Shown here: positions 55,234-63,710 of the stretch, piece by piece
How the letters are laid out: each line of letters opens with the position of its first letter
How positions within the stretch are numbered: the stretch's first letter is position 1
Program-made: the position numbers and the translations under genes
Assembly (NCBI RefSeq): GCF_001424025.1
Contig: NZ_LMPZ01000004.1
Coordinates: 186,001 to 250,000 of the forward strand
DNA: 64,000 nt
Direction: 5' to 3'
DNA from: Brevundimonas sp. Leaf363
GTDB lineage: Bacteria > Pseudomonadota > Alphaproteobacteria > Caulobacterales > Caulobacteraceae
Notes under the pieces: model-generated
Databases searched by the model: none
What the model saw: only the letters and a program-made list of their open reading frames with translations
Told to the model about the DNA's origin: nothing

Positions 55234-56753
55234 TGACCGCCGTCACCCCTGGGACAGCCGTGGCCAGTCGGCCGCGGCTGGGCAAGCTCGCCATCTGGAA
55301 CATGTGCGTCGGCTTCTTCGGTATCCAGATCGGCTTCGGCCTGCAGAACGCCAACGCCAGCCGCATCTTCCAGACCCTGGGGGCGGAGGTGGATTCGCTG
55401 GCGATCCTGTGGATCGCCGCGCCGCTGACGGGCCTTCTGGTCCAGCCGATCATCGGCCATTTCAGCGACAAGACCTGGGGGCCGCTGGGGCGGCGGCGGC
55501 CCTATTTTCTGGTCGGGGCGATCCTGACCACGCTGGCGCTGGTCGCCATGCCGAACAGCCCGACGCTGTGGATCGCCGCCTCCATGCTGTGGCTGATGGA
55601 CGCCTCGATCAACATCACCATGGAGCCCTTCCGCGCCTTCGTCGGCGACAACCTGCCGGAGGAGCAGCGCACCACCGGCTATGCGATGCAGAGCTTCTTC
55701 ATCGGGGCCGGCGCGGTGTTCGCCTCGTGCCTGCCGTGGCTGCTGTCGAACGTCTTCAACGTGGCCTCGACGGCGCCTCAGGGCGTCGTGCCCGACAGCG
55801 TGCGGATCAGCTTCTACGTCGGCGCCGTCTGCCTGCTCAGCGCCGTCCTCTGGACCGTCTTCACGACCAAGGAATACAGCCCCGCCGAGATCGAGTCGTT
55901 CGAGCCGCGCTCGGATGACAGCCACGCGGCGCCGGTCCGGCCGCAGGGCGCCTGGTACCTGGGCGGCCTGCTCTGGGCGCTGGCGGGATCGGTCGGCTTC
56001 GCGATCGTCAACCTGCTGGGACTGGCCAAGGAGCTCTACATCCTGGCGGGCTTCGTCGCCGCTTTCGGCGTCCTGCAGATGGTCACGGGCGCCTTTATCG
56101 CCGCCCGGCGCAGCAACGCCCTGACCGAAATCCTGGGCGACGTCTTCGCCATGCCGGCCACCATGCGCGGCCTGGCGGCGGTTCAGTTCTTCAGCTGGTT
56201 CGCCCTGTTCTCGCTGTGGATCTACGCCACCCCGGCGGTCACCGCCGTCCACTTCGCCTCGCCCGACCCGACCAGCGCCGGCTATGCGCGCGGGGCCGAC
56301 TGGGCCGGCGTCCTGATGGGCGTCTACAACGGCGTGGCGGCGCTGGCGGCCTTTTTGATCCCGGTGCTGGCCAAGCGCACCGGCAAGCGCGGCGCCCATG
56401 CGGTCAATCTGGCGCTGGGCGCGGCGGGCCTGATCGGTGTCTTCCTGATCCGCGATCCGAACCTGCTGTGGGTGCCGATGATCGGTATCGGCTTCGCCTG
56501 GGCCTCCGTCGTCTCCATGCCCTACGCCATCCTGGCCGGGGCCGTGCCGGGGCGGAAGATGGGCGTCTATATGGGCGTCTTCAACATCTTCATCGTGGTG
56601 CCCCAACTGGTCGCCGCGACCATCCTGGGCGCCGTCCTGAAGGCGGCGTTCGGAGACCAGGCGATCTTCGCCCTGGTCATCGGCGGCGTCAGCTTCCTGA
56701 TCGCGGCCGGCCTGAGCCTGATCGTTCCCAAAGCGCCGCACGAGGCCGTGTGA
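55233..56753 (+). CDS. SLC45-type MFS oligosaccharide transporter
   Basis: A 506-residue twelve-helix carrier of the glycoside-pentoside-hexuronide / SLC45 type. GFGLQNANASRIFQTLGAEV, LVQPIIGHFSDKTWGPLGRRRPYF and MEPFRAFVGDNLP are typical of bacterial maltose/sucrose carriers such as Caulobacter MalY. It should move maltose or short dextrins across the inner membrane to the cytoplasmic GH13 enzyme. Translation is coupled to both neighbours by TGATG junctions. Confidence 0.93.
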   Translation: MTAVTPGTAVASRPRLGKLAIWNMCVGFFGIQIGFGLQNANASRIFQTLGAEVDSLAILWIAAPLTGLLVQPIIGHFSDKTWGPLGRRRPYFLVGAILTTLALVAMPNSPTLWIAASMLWLMDASINITMEPFRAFVGDNLPEEQRTTGYAMQSFFIGAGAVFASCLPWLLSNVFNVASTAPQGVVPDSVRISFYVGAVCLLSAVLWTVFTTKEYSPAEIESFEPRSDDSHAAPVRPQGAWYLGGLLWALAGSVGFAIVNLLGLAKELYILAGFVAAFGVLQMVTGAFIAARRSNALTEILGDVFAMPATMRGLAAVQFFSWFALFSLWIYATPAVTAVHFASPDPTSAGYARGADWAGVLMGVYNGVAALAAFLIPVLAKRTGKRGAHAVNLALGAAGLIGVFLIRDPNLLWVPMIGIGFAWASVVSMPYAILAGAVPGRKMGVYMGVFNIFIVVPQLVAATILGAVLKAAFGDQAIFALVIGGVSFLIAAGLSLIVPKAPHEAV

Positions 56754-57700
56754 TGGATCGCCGCGCTCTTCTGGCGGGGCTCTCCGCCCTTCCTTTGACA
56801 GACTTGGCCTTCGCGACCTCGGTTCGCGCCGACGTCCCGACCGAGGGCCGGGTCATCGAGATGACGAACGTCCGCTCGGCCCACGTTCAGCCGCGCAACG
56901 TCACCGTCTGGCTGCCGCCCGGCTATGACAGCCAGCCGGATCGCCGCTGGCCGGTGCTCTACATGCACGACGGACAGAACCTGTTCGACGCGTCCAAGGC
57001 CTTTGCCGGCGAGTGGGGCGTGGACGAGCACGTCAGCCGGCTGGCCTCGACCGGCCAGATCGACACGCCGATCGTGGTGGGGATCTGGAACACGCCGCTG
57101 CGCCTGCGCGAATACATCCCCGCCGACCTGCTGACCGCCCTGCCCGCCGACATGCGCGGCGAGGTCCAGGCCATCTACGGCGGCGCGCCCCTGTCGGACC
57201 AGTACCTGCGCTTCCTGGTCGAGGAGCTGAAGCCGGCGATCGACCGTGACTACCGCACGCGGTCCGACTGCGGCTGCACCGCCATCATGGGCTCCAGCAT
57301 GGGCGGGCTGATCTCGCTCTATGCGATGATGAAGTATCCGGCCGTGTTCGGCCGCGCCGGCTGCCTGTCGACCCACTGGCCGCTGCGCATCGACGCCATC
57401 GAGGATCCAGCGGCGCTGGCCGCGTGGCGCGACCGGCTGGTCACCGCCTGGACCGGCGTGGTCCGGGCCGGCCTGCCCGACCCGATGAGCCACAAGCTCT
57501 ATTTCGACCGGGGCGACGAGACGCTGGATGCCTTCTACGCCGAGTTCCAGTCGGCCGTGGACCGCACGGTGCGCCTGGCCGGCTGGCCGTCCGACCGCTT
57601 CCGCAGCCTGGTCTTCCCGGGCGCCCAGCACAACGAGGCGTCCTGGAACCAGCGCCTCGACACGCCCCTGACCTTCCTGTTGCCAGCAGTCCGTGAGTAG
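56753..57700 (+). CDS. Alpha/beta hydrolase, enterochelin-esterase-like
   Basis: A 315-residue esterase of the CE1/enterochelin esterase (Fes-like) fold. The nucleophile Ser is in IMGSSMGGLISLYAM, Asp in YFDRGDETLD and His in PGAQHNEASW. NVTVWLPPGYDSQPDRRWPVLYMHDGQNLF is the conserved N-terminal segment. The first 28 residues (MDRRALLAGLSALPLTDLAFATSVRAD) form a probable Tat- or Sec-type signal. Its role in a glucan locus is not obvious; removal of acyl groups from the polysaccharide is one idea. Confidence 0.87.
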   Translation: MDRRALLAGLSALPLTDLAFATSVRADVPTEGRVIEMTNVRSAHVQPRNVTVWLPPGYDSQPDRRWPVLYMHDGQNLFDASKAFAGEWGVDEHVSRLASTGQIDTPIVVGIWNTPLRLREYIPADLLTALPADMRGEVQAIYGGAPLSDQYLRFLVEELKPAIDRDYRTRSDCGCTAIMGSSMGGLISLYAMMKYPAVFGRAGCLSTHWPLRIDAIEDPAALAAWRDRLVTAWTGVVRAGLPDPMSHKLYFDRGDETLDAFYAEFQSAVDRTVRLAGWPSDRFRSLVFPGAQHNEASWNQRLDTPLTFLLPAVRE

Positions 57701-57704
57701 TCCG

Positions 57705-60110
57705 ATGACCTTCGCCCGCCGCCTGACCCTCTCAGCCGCCGCCTGTGCGCTGCTGTCCACCAGCGCCTGCGCCTCCATGAGCCCGGTGACCGCGCCGGTC
57801 GCTTCGTCGCCGCTGGTCGTCGCGCCGGTCGCACCCGGCGCGCCGGGCGCTGTGGCCACCTGGGCCAGCGCGGCCAAGACAGGCGCGGGCGCCAGCTATG
57901 AGGCCTATGTCGACGGCCGCTATCAGGACGGCGGCCCGACCGGGGCCGTGTCCAAGGTCTGGTTCTCGCTGGCCGACGGCGTCCTGACCGAGACGATGTA
58001 CGGCCTGATCCACGAGGCCCAGATCAAGTCGCTGCGCTTCGGCGTCGTCACGCCAGGCGGCCTGTCTGTCGAAGGGACCGACACCACCAGCCGCACCGAA
58101 TATCTGCACACCGACCGCGACGGCCGCCCCCTGTCGCCCGCCTATCGCGTCGTCACGACCGACAAGGGCGGCGCCTATCAGATCGACAAGCGCGTCTTCA
58201 CGGACCCCGACCGCAACGCCCTGGTGCTGCGCGTCTCCATCACCGCCAAGTCCGGCCCGGTCACGCCCTACCTGCTGCTTGAGCCGCATATGGCCAACAC
58301 CGGCGGCGGCGATCGGGGCGAGGCGGCGCCGGAGGCTCTGCGCGCCAGCGAGGGCGACGTCCACCTGACGCTGGCGCCGAGCCAGCCGTTCGAGGCGGCC
58401 AGCGCCGGCTTCCTAGGCGCGTCCGACGGCCTGACCGACCTGACCGCCAACCGCCGCCTGACCCGCGCCTACGCCTCCACCGGCGACGCGGCCGGCAGCG
58501 TCGTCCTGACCGGCGCCCTGCCGACGATCGCGCAGGGCCAAACCCTGACGCGCGACTATGTCATCGGCTTCGGCCAGAGCGCCGCCGAGGCGGACGCCGC
58601 CGCCGCCGCATCGTTCGCGACCGGGCTGGATGAAGTCGTGGCCCGCTTCAACGGAGAGGGCGCCCGCGTCGGCTGGGAGGACTGGGTCGGTTCGCTGACT
58701 GAACTGCCGCGCCTGGCCGCCCAGTCCACCGACGACGGCAAGCTGGCCTATGCCTCGGCCCTGATGCTGAAGGTGCAGGAGGACCGCACATACGCCGGCG
58801 CCCTGATCGCCAGCCTGTCCAACCCCTGGGGCGAGACGGTGGACGCGACCAATCCCTCGACCGGGTACAAGGCCGTGTGGCCGCGCGACTTCTATCAGGT
58901 GGCGATGGCGCTGATGGCGCTGGGCGACCGCGAGACGCCGCTGGCGGCCTTCCGCTATCTGCCGCAGGTGCAGGTGACGGCCCAGACGCCGGGCAATACC
59001 GGCGCGACCGGCTGGTTCCTGCAGAAGACCCATGTGGACGGCCAGATCGAGTGGGTGGGGGTCCAGCTGGACCAGACCGCCATGCCGATCATGCTGGGCT
59101 GGCGACTGTGGAAGGCGGGCGAACTGTCCGACGCCGAGCTGGCCGGCTTCTACAGCCGCATGATCAAGCCGGCGGCGGACTTCCTGGTGCAGGGCGGCAC
59201 GGCCGGCATCCTGTGGAACGACCGCCGCATCACCCCGCCGTGGAGCCAGCAGGAGCGGTGGGAGGAGCAGGAGGGCTATTCACCCTCGACCACCGCCGCC
59301 GTCATCGCCGGCCTGACCACTGCCGCGGACATCGCCCGCGCCTCGGGCGACGCGCCCTCCGCCGCCCGCTACCAGGCCGCCGCCGACGACTACGCGTCCA
59401 AGGTCGAGGCGCGGATGTTCACGACGGCGGGCGAGTACGGCGACGGCCGCTACTTCCTGCGCCTGTCGCGCAACGAGAACCCCAACGACAAGGGCTTGCT
59501 GGGCGAGAACAACGGCCAGCCGGCCGAGCCCGAGGACCGCATCATCGACGGCGGCTTCCTGGAGCTGGTTCGTTACGGCGTGCGGGCGGCCGATGCGCCG
59601 TCGATCCTGGACACCCTGCCGGAGTATGACGATCAGGCGCGCGCGGATCGCTTCCGCGTTCGCTACGACCTGAACGGGGCGCCGGGTTACCGCCGCTACG
59701 GCAACGACGGCTATGGCGAGCGCACCGATACGGGCGGCGACTATGGCGTCGGCGGCGTCATGGCGCCGGCCCAGCGCGGGCGGGTCTGGCCCTTCTTCAC
59801 GGGCGAGCGTGGGCATTACGAGGTCGCGGCCGCGTCGGCCAACGGTCCGATGTCCACCGAGGCCCGCGACCGGATCCGCCGCACCTACGTCCACGGCATG
59901 GAGAGCTTCGCCAATGAGGGTCTGCTGCTGCCTGAACAGGTCTGGGACGGGGTGGGCGCCAACGCCCACGGCTATCGCGACGGTGAGGGCACCGATTCGG
60001 CCACGCCCCTGGCCTGGACCCACGCGGAGTATCTGAAGCTGCTGCGCTCGCTGGCCGACGGCCAGGTCTGGGACCGCTACGCACCGGTCGCCGAGCGCTA
60101 CGGACGCTGA
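57705..60110 (+). CDS. GH15 glucan 1,4-alpha-glucosidase (glucoamylase)
   Basis: An 801-residue exported glucoamylase that removes glucose from non-reducing ends of dextrins. The N-terminus is a signal with a possible lipobox at STSAC (Cys22), so it may be a lipoprotein. A beta-sandwich domain (about 50-280) precedes the (alpha/alpha)6 barrel. The probable acid is Glu521 in RWEEQEGYSPST and the probable base Glu744 in PEQVWD. GYKAVWPRDFYQVA is the family core. The ATG at 57705 and a GTG at 57693, which overlaps the esterase stop, are both plausible starts. It is the last gene of the GH97 operon; a terminator follows. Confidence 0.93.
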   Translation: MTFARRLTLSAAACALLSTSACASMSPVTAPVASSPLVVAPVAPGAPGAVATWASAAKTGAGASYEAYVDGRYQDGGPTGAVSKVWFSLADGVLTETMYGLIHEAQIKSLRFGVVTPGGLSVEGTDTTSRTEYLHTDRDGRPLSPAYRVVTTDKGGAYQIDKRVFTDPDRNALVLRVSITAKSGPVTPYLLLEPHMANTGGGDRGEAAPEALRASEGDVHLTLAPSQPFEAASAGFLGASDGLTDLTANRRLTRAYASTGDAAGSVVLTGALPTIAQGQTLTRDYVIGFGQSAAEADAAAAASFATGLDEVVARFNGEGARVGWEDWVGSLTELPRLAAQSTDDGKLAYASALMLKVQEDRTYAGALIASLSNPWGETVDATNPSTGYKAVWPRDFYQVAMALMALGDRETPLAAFRYLPQVQVTAQTPGNTGATGWFLQKTHVDGQIEWVGVQLDQTAMPIMLGWRLWKAGELSDAELAGFYSRMIKPAADFLVQGGTAGILWNDRRITPPWSQQERWEEQEGYSPSTTAAVIAGLTTAADIARASGDAPSAARYQAAADDYASKVEARMFTTAGEYGDGRYFLRLSRNENPNDKGLLGENNGQPAEPEDRIIDGGFLELVRYGVRAADAPSILDTLPEYDDQARADRFRVRYDLNGAPGYRRYGNDGYGERTDTGGDYGVGGVMAPAQRGRVWPFFTGERGHYEVAAASANGPMSTEARDRIRRTYVHGMESFANEGLLLPEQVWDGVGANAHGYRDGEGTDSATPLAWTHAEYLKLLRSLADGQVWDRYAPVAERYGR

Positions 60111-60133
60111 TCTGATCCCGACTCGAGACGCAG

Positions 60134-60165
60134 AAAGGGCCCGGCGTCGCCGCCGGGCCCTTTCC
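60134..60165. terminator. Bidirectional terminator after GH15
   Basis: GGGCCCGGCG-TCGC-CGCCGGGCCC (60137-60160), a perfect 10-bp stem with AAA before and TTTCCTT after, between convergent GH15 and TorF-like genes. Confidence 0.87.
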
Positions 60166-60217
60166 TTGTTCAGGCGTCAGGTCGAAGCCTCTGGGCTTCG
60201 GCCCGAGACGGCGCGCC

Positions 60218-60916
60218 TTAGAAGACCGCCTTGATGCCGCCGACGACGCGGTCGTCCGACAGCGGGCCGTCGACGTCCGAACCGTGGTAGCGCACGTCCA
60301 GCGAAACCGGGCCGAACAGGGCGTAAGACGCGCCCACGTTCCAGGCGGTGTAGTCGTCGCTGACGTCCAGCTTCTGCTGGCCGACGGCGCCCGAGATGGT
60401 CAGCTTGTCGAAGGGCGTGAAGGCGCCGTTCAGCTCGTAATAGACCGCCTCTTCGTCCGCCTTGCCGAAGAAGTTCGGCGAGTAGTAGACGGCGGCGCCG
60501 ATGGTGGCCGGGCCGACGGCGCGCGAGGCGGCCAGCTTGGCTTCGGCGTAGTTGTAGCCCGAGCCGTTCGGATCGTTGACGTAGCCGTAGCCGATCAGGC
60601 CGACATCCCAGGCGAAGCCGGCGGCTTCGGTGCGGTAGCCGATGTAGGCGTCCACTTCGGCGTCGGTCGAATCATAGAAGTCGACGTTCGAGGCCCACAG
60701 ACCAGCGTACAGGCCGCTTTCGGTGGTGATGTCGACGCCGCCCTGGATGGCCGGCTCTTCGTCCGTCTGGCTGAAGCCGCGGAAGACGTAGTCCGACACG
60801 ACGCCGACGTTGAACGACACGTCCACGTCTTCGGCCGAGGCCGGAGCGGCGAAAGCCAGGCCGGCGGCGGCCAGGACAGCGGCGGCGGCGACGCCCTTCA
60901 TGTGCTTGGTGATCAT
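60218..60916 (-). CDS. TorF family putative porin
   Basis: A 232-residue outer-membrane protein of the TorF/gcw_chp family. A signal peptide ends APASAEDVD. The body is a series of amphipathic strands beginning VSFNVGVVSDYVFRGFSQTDEEPAIQGG, the family hallmark, and ends with GGIKAVF and terminal Phe. In many proteobacteria this gene neighbours glnK-amtB, which fits its position after amtB and suggests co-regulation by nitrogen status. Channel substrate unknown. Confidence 0.88.
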   Translation of the reverse strand: MITKHMKGVAAAAVLAAAGLAFAAPASAEDVDVSFNVGVVSDYVFRGFSQTDEEPAIQGGVDITTESGLYAGLWASNVDFYDSTDAEVDAYIGYRTEAAGFAWDVGLIGYGYVNDPNGSGYNYAEAKLAASRAVGPATIGAAVYYSPNFFGKADEEAVYYELNGAFTPFDKLTISGAVGQQKLDVSDDYTAWNVGASYALFGPVSLDVRYHGSDVDGPLSDDRVVGGIKAVF

Positions 60917-60963
60917 CAGTTTATCCCCTTGATGAGACAGTTGTTGTTTTTTGAAGCGATGGC

Positions 60964-60994
60964 CGGTCGGGGCGCGAGAGAGACGCCCCGACCG
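60964..60994 (-). terminator. Hairpin downstream of amtB
   Basis: CGGTCGGGGCG-N9-CGCCCCGACCG, a perfect 11-bp stem starting 12 nt beyond the amtB stop on the minus strand. The run TTTTTT comes only about 20 nt later, so it may terminate partially and leave read-through into the porin gene. Confidence 0.65.
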
Positions 60995-61005
60995 GGCCGG
61001 TGGTC

Positions 61006-62358
61006 TTAGTGGTCCAGGCTTTCGCCGTGAAGCGTCGTGTCCAGACCTTCTTCTTCGGCCGCCGCCGAGACCCGCAGGCCGACGGTGAACTTGCAGATGA
61101 TCAGGATGATCAGGGTGCCGACCGCCGAGTAGGCGATGGTCCAGGCCAGGCCGATGGCCTGGGTCGGGATGTTGGCGCCTTCCGACAGGCTGTTGATCGC
61201 GGTGGAGGCGAACACGCCGGTCAGCAGGGCGCCCAGCAGGCCGCCCGCGCCGTGGATGCCGAAGGCGTCCAGGCTGTCGTCGTAGCGGAGCAGCTTCTTG
61301 ATCCAGACCGACGAGATGTAGCAGACCGGGCCGGCGATGGCGCCGATGATGAAGGCGCCCTTCGGGTCCACGAAGCCGGCGGCCGGCGTGATGGCGACCA
61401 GACCGGCGACGATGCCCGACAGCATGCCGATCAGCGAGGCCTTACGCTTCTCGATCACCTCGACCAGCTTCCAGGTCAGGGCGGCGGCGGCGGCGGCCAG
61501 GATGGTGTTGATCAGGGCGACGCCCATCAGACCGTTGGCGGCGCCCGCCGAGCCGGCGTTGAAGCCGATCCAGCCGACCAGCAGCAACGAGGCGCCGATC
61601 ATGGTCAGGACGGGGTTGTGGGGGGTGATCGGCTCGGTGCCGTAGCCCTTACGACGACCCAGGAAGATGGCGCAGACCAGGCCCGCGACGCCCGAGTTGA
61701 CGTGAACGACCGCGCCGCCGGCGAAGTCCAGCACGCCGGCCGAACCGAGGAAGCCGCCGCCCCAGACCCAGTGGGCGATGGGGGCGTAGATCAGGACGGT
61801 CCACAGGGCCGTGAACAGCAGCAGCGCCGAATACTTCATCCGCTCGGCGAAGGCGCCGGTGACGAGGGCGGGCGTGATGATGGCGAATGTCATCTGGAAC
61901 GTCAGGAAGACGAACTCAGGAATGCCCGGCAGCAGGGCATTGGCCGATTCCAGGCCGATCCCGTTCAGGAACAGCGCCTCGAAGCCGCCGATGTAGGGCT
62001 GCAGCGCCGGATCCGGGTTCACCCCGAAGGCCAGCGTATAGCCGATGGCGCACCACAGCACCGTCACCACGGCGAAGACGCCGACCGACTGGGTGATGGT
62101 TGCGATGACGTTCTTGCGGCGCACCATGCCGCCGTAGAAGAGGGCCAGACCCGGCAGGGTCATCAGCAGAACCAGGGCGGAAGAGGTGGCCAGCCACGCC
62201 GTGTCGGCGCCGTTCAGTTCAAGCGCGGCCTGGTGGGCCAGCAGTGCAGGAGCAGGGGCTGCCGCGTCCTGGGCGAAGGCGCCCCCCGCGTAAAACAGCC
62301 CCGCGATAAGGACGAGCAGAGCGGCTATCCCTGGTAGCCGATTCCAGACGTGCGACAT
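61006..62358 (-). CDS. amtB: Ammonium transporter AmtB
   Basis: A 450-residue inner-membrane ammonium channel with a cleavable signal (ending GGAFAQDAA) and eleven helices. PGLALFYGGMVRRKN, FAERMKYSALLLF, FAGGAVVHVNSG with the first pore His and DSLDAFGIHGAGGLLGALLTG with the second are intact. It is usually gated by the PII protein GlnK, but no glnK lies on either side. A sigma-54 type promoter is visible upstream, consistent with NtrC-dependent expression under nitrogen limitation. Confidence 0.96.
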   Translation of the reverse strand: MSHVWNRLPGIAALLVLIAGLFYAGGAFAQDAAAPAPALLAHQAALELNGADTAWLATSSALVLLMTLPGLALFYGGMVRRKNVIATITQSVGVFAVVTVLWCAIGYTLAFGVNPDPALQPYIGGFEALFLNGIGLESANALLPGIPEFVFLTFQMTFAIITPALVTGAFAERMKYSALLLFTALWTVLIYAPIAHWVWGGGFLGSAGVLDFAGGAVVHVNSGVAGLVCAIFLGRRKGYGTEPITPHNPVLTMIGASLLLVGWIGFNAGSAGAANGLMGVALINTILAAAAAALTWKLVEVIEKRKASLIGMLSGIVAGLVAITPAAGFVDPKGAFIIGAIAGPVCYISSVWIKKLLRYDDSLDAFGIHGAGGLLGALLTGVFASTAINSLSEGANIPTQAIGLAWTIAYSAVGTLIILIICKFTVGLRVSAAAEEEGLDTTLHGESLDH

Positions 62359-62441
62359 GATGTATTCCCCAAATGCGACCTTCGCAGTTGCGAAGTGTTT
62401 ACTGCAAAGCCAGGGGGCGCAAGGGGCCGGGTCATAATCGT

Positions 62442-62457
62442 TGCAAATTTATTGCCA
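62442..62457 (-). promoter_or_regulatory. Sigma-54 promoter of amtB
   Basis: On the minus strand TGGCAATAAATTTGCA has GG and GC dinucleotides separated by exactly 10 nt, matching the -24/-12 consensus TGGC...TTGCA. Transcription would start near 62430 and leave a leader of about 70 nt before the amtB ATG. Confidence 0.75.
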
Positions 62458-62538
62458 TTCCGTGGCCGATACGCTTCACCTCGGAATGATAATGCTGCCA
62501 TTAGCGAGATTGCCGCACGATTTCGCGTAACACCGGCA

Positions 62539-62570
62539 CTGAGCAGGTGCGATATTTCGTACCTGCTCAG
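62539..62570. other. Long inverted repeat between leuB and amtB
   Basis: CTGAGCAGGT at 62539-62548 is mirrored perfectly by ACCTGCTCAG at 62561-62570, and inner pairs extend the stem to about 14 bp around a TATT loop. It lies 40 nt past the leuB stop but has no U-tract, so it may be a weak terminator or the binding site of an activator about 100 bp upstream of the amtB promoter. Confidence 0.6.
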
Positions 62571-62609
62571 ACGAGGCTTCTGTCCGTCGTCGGAGCTTGC
62601 CGCGCGAGG

Positions 62610-63710
62610 CTACGCCCAATGCATCTGGACGCGGTGCGCCGCGGCCCAGTGGATAGCCCGGATGGCGTCGATCACCGCGCCGGCCGCCGCTCGGGTGCCG
62701 AGTTCGCCGCCCAAGTCGGTCGTGACGGCGCCGGCGGCCAAGACGGCGGCGACGGCGGCCTCGACCGAATCCGCCTCGTCCTCCAGCTTCAGGCTGTGAC
62801 GCAGCAACAGGGCGGCCGACAGGATGGCCCCGATCGGGTTGGCCTTGTCCTGACCGGCAATGTCCGGCGCCGAGCCGTGGATCGGCTCGAACAGGCCCGG
62901 GCCTTCGGTCCCCAGCGAGGCGGAGGGCAACAGGCCGATCGAGCCGCCCAGCACCGAGATTTCGTCGGACAGGATGTCGCCGAACATGTTCTCGGTCAGG
63001 ATGACGTCGTACTCGCGCGGCTTGCGGATCAGGTGCATGGCCATGGAATCGACGAGGGCGTGCTCCAGCTCGATCTCCGGGTATTCCTCGGCGCCGATAC
63101 GGGTGACGACCTCGCGCCATAGGCGGCTGGTCTCCATGACGTTGGCCTTATCGACCGAGGTCACCTTGCCGCGACGCTGGCGCGCGGTCTGGAAGGCGGC
63201 GCGGGTGACGCGCTCGATCTCGACCACCGTGTACTCACACAGGTCCGAGGCGCCCTTTTCGTCGCGCGTCTTCTTGCCGAAATAGACGCCGCCGGTCAGT
63301 TCGCGGAAGACGATCAGATCGACGCCCTCGACGATCTCGCGCTTCAGCGGGGAACGATGGGCCAGGACGGGCGAAACCTGCAGCGGCCGCAGGTTGGCGA
63401 ACAGTCCCATGGCCTTGCGGATGGCCAGCAGGCCTTCTTCGGGCCGGCGTTTGCCACCATCCCACTTGGGTCCGCCCACGGCGCCCAGGAAGACCGCATC
63501 GGCGGCCATGCAGGCGTCGGCCGTTTCCTGCGGCAGAGGCTCTCCGGTCGCGTCGATGCCGGCGCCGCCGATCGCGTATTCGCGGAAGCGGAAGTCGTGG
63601 CCGAAGAAGTCGGCGATGACCTCCAGCACCTCGCGCGCGGCGGCGGTGACCTCGGGGCCGACGCCGTCGCCGGGCAGCAGGGCGATGTTGAAGGTCTGGG
63701 GGGAGGTCAT
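62610..63710 (-). CDS. leuB: 3-isopropylmalate dehydrogenase
   Basis: A 366-residue enzyme of leucine synthesis that oxidatively decarboxylates 3-isopropylmalate with NAD. LLPGDGVGPEV is the N-terminus, FRELTGGVYFG and VDKANVMETSRLWREV carry catalytic Tyr/Lys, and EHALVDSMAMHLIR and NMFGDILSDE bind metal. GSAPDIAGQDKANP fits LeuB. The ATG overlaps the leuD stop (ATGA); GGGGGGAGG lies just upstream. Confidence 0.97.
   Translation of the reverse strand: MTSPQTFNIALLPGDGVGPEVTAAAREVLEVIADFFGHDFRFREYAIGGAGIDATGEPLPQETADACMAADAVFLGAVGGPKWDGGKRRPEEGLLAIRKAMGLFANLRPLQVSPVLAHRSPLKREIVEGVDLIVFRELTGGVYFGKKTRDEKGASDLCEYTVVEIERVTRAAFQTARQRRGKVTSVDKANVMETSRLWREVVTRIGAEEYPEIELEHALVDSMAMHLIRKPREYDVILTENMFGDILSDEISVLGGSIGLLPSASLGTEGPGLFEPIHGSAPDIAGQDKANPIGAILSAALLLRHSLKLEDEADSVEAAVAAVLAAGAVTTDLGGELGTRAAAGAVIDAIRAIHWAAAHRVQMHWA

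Noticed and set aside
62539..62570. NtrC enhancer site
   Set aside because: The arms do not carry the GCAC-N-GTGC pattern in the right orientation, so the inverted repeat is reported without naming NtrC as its ligand.
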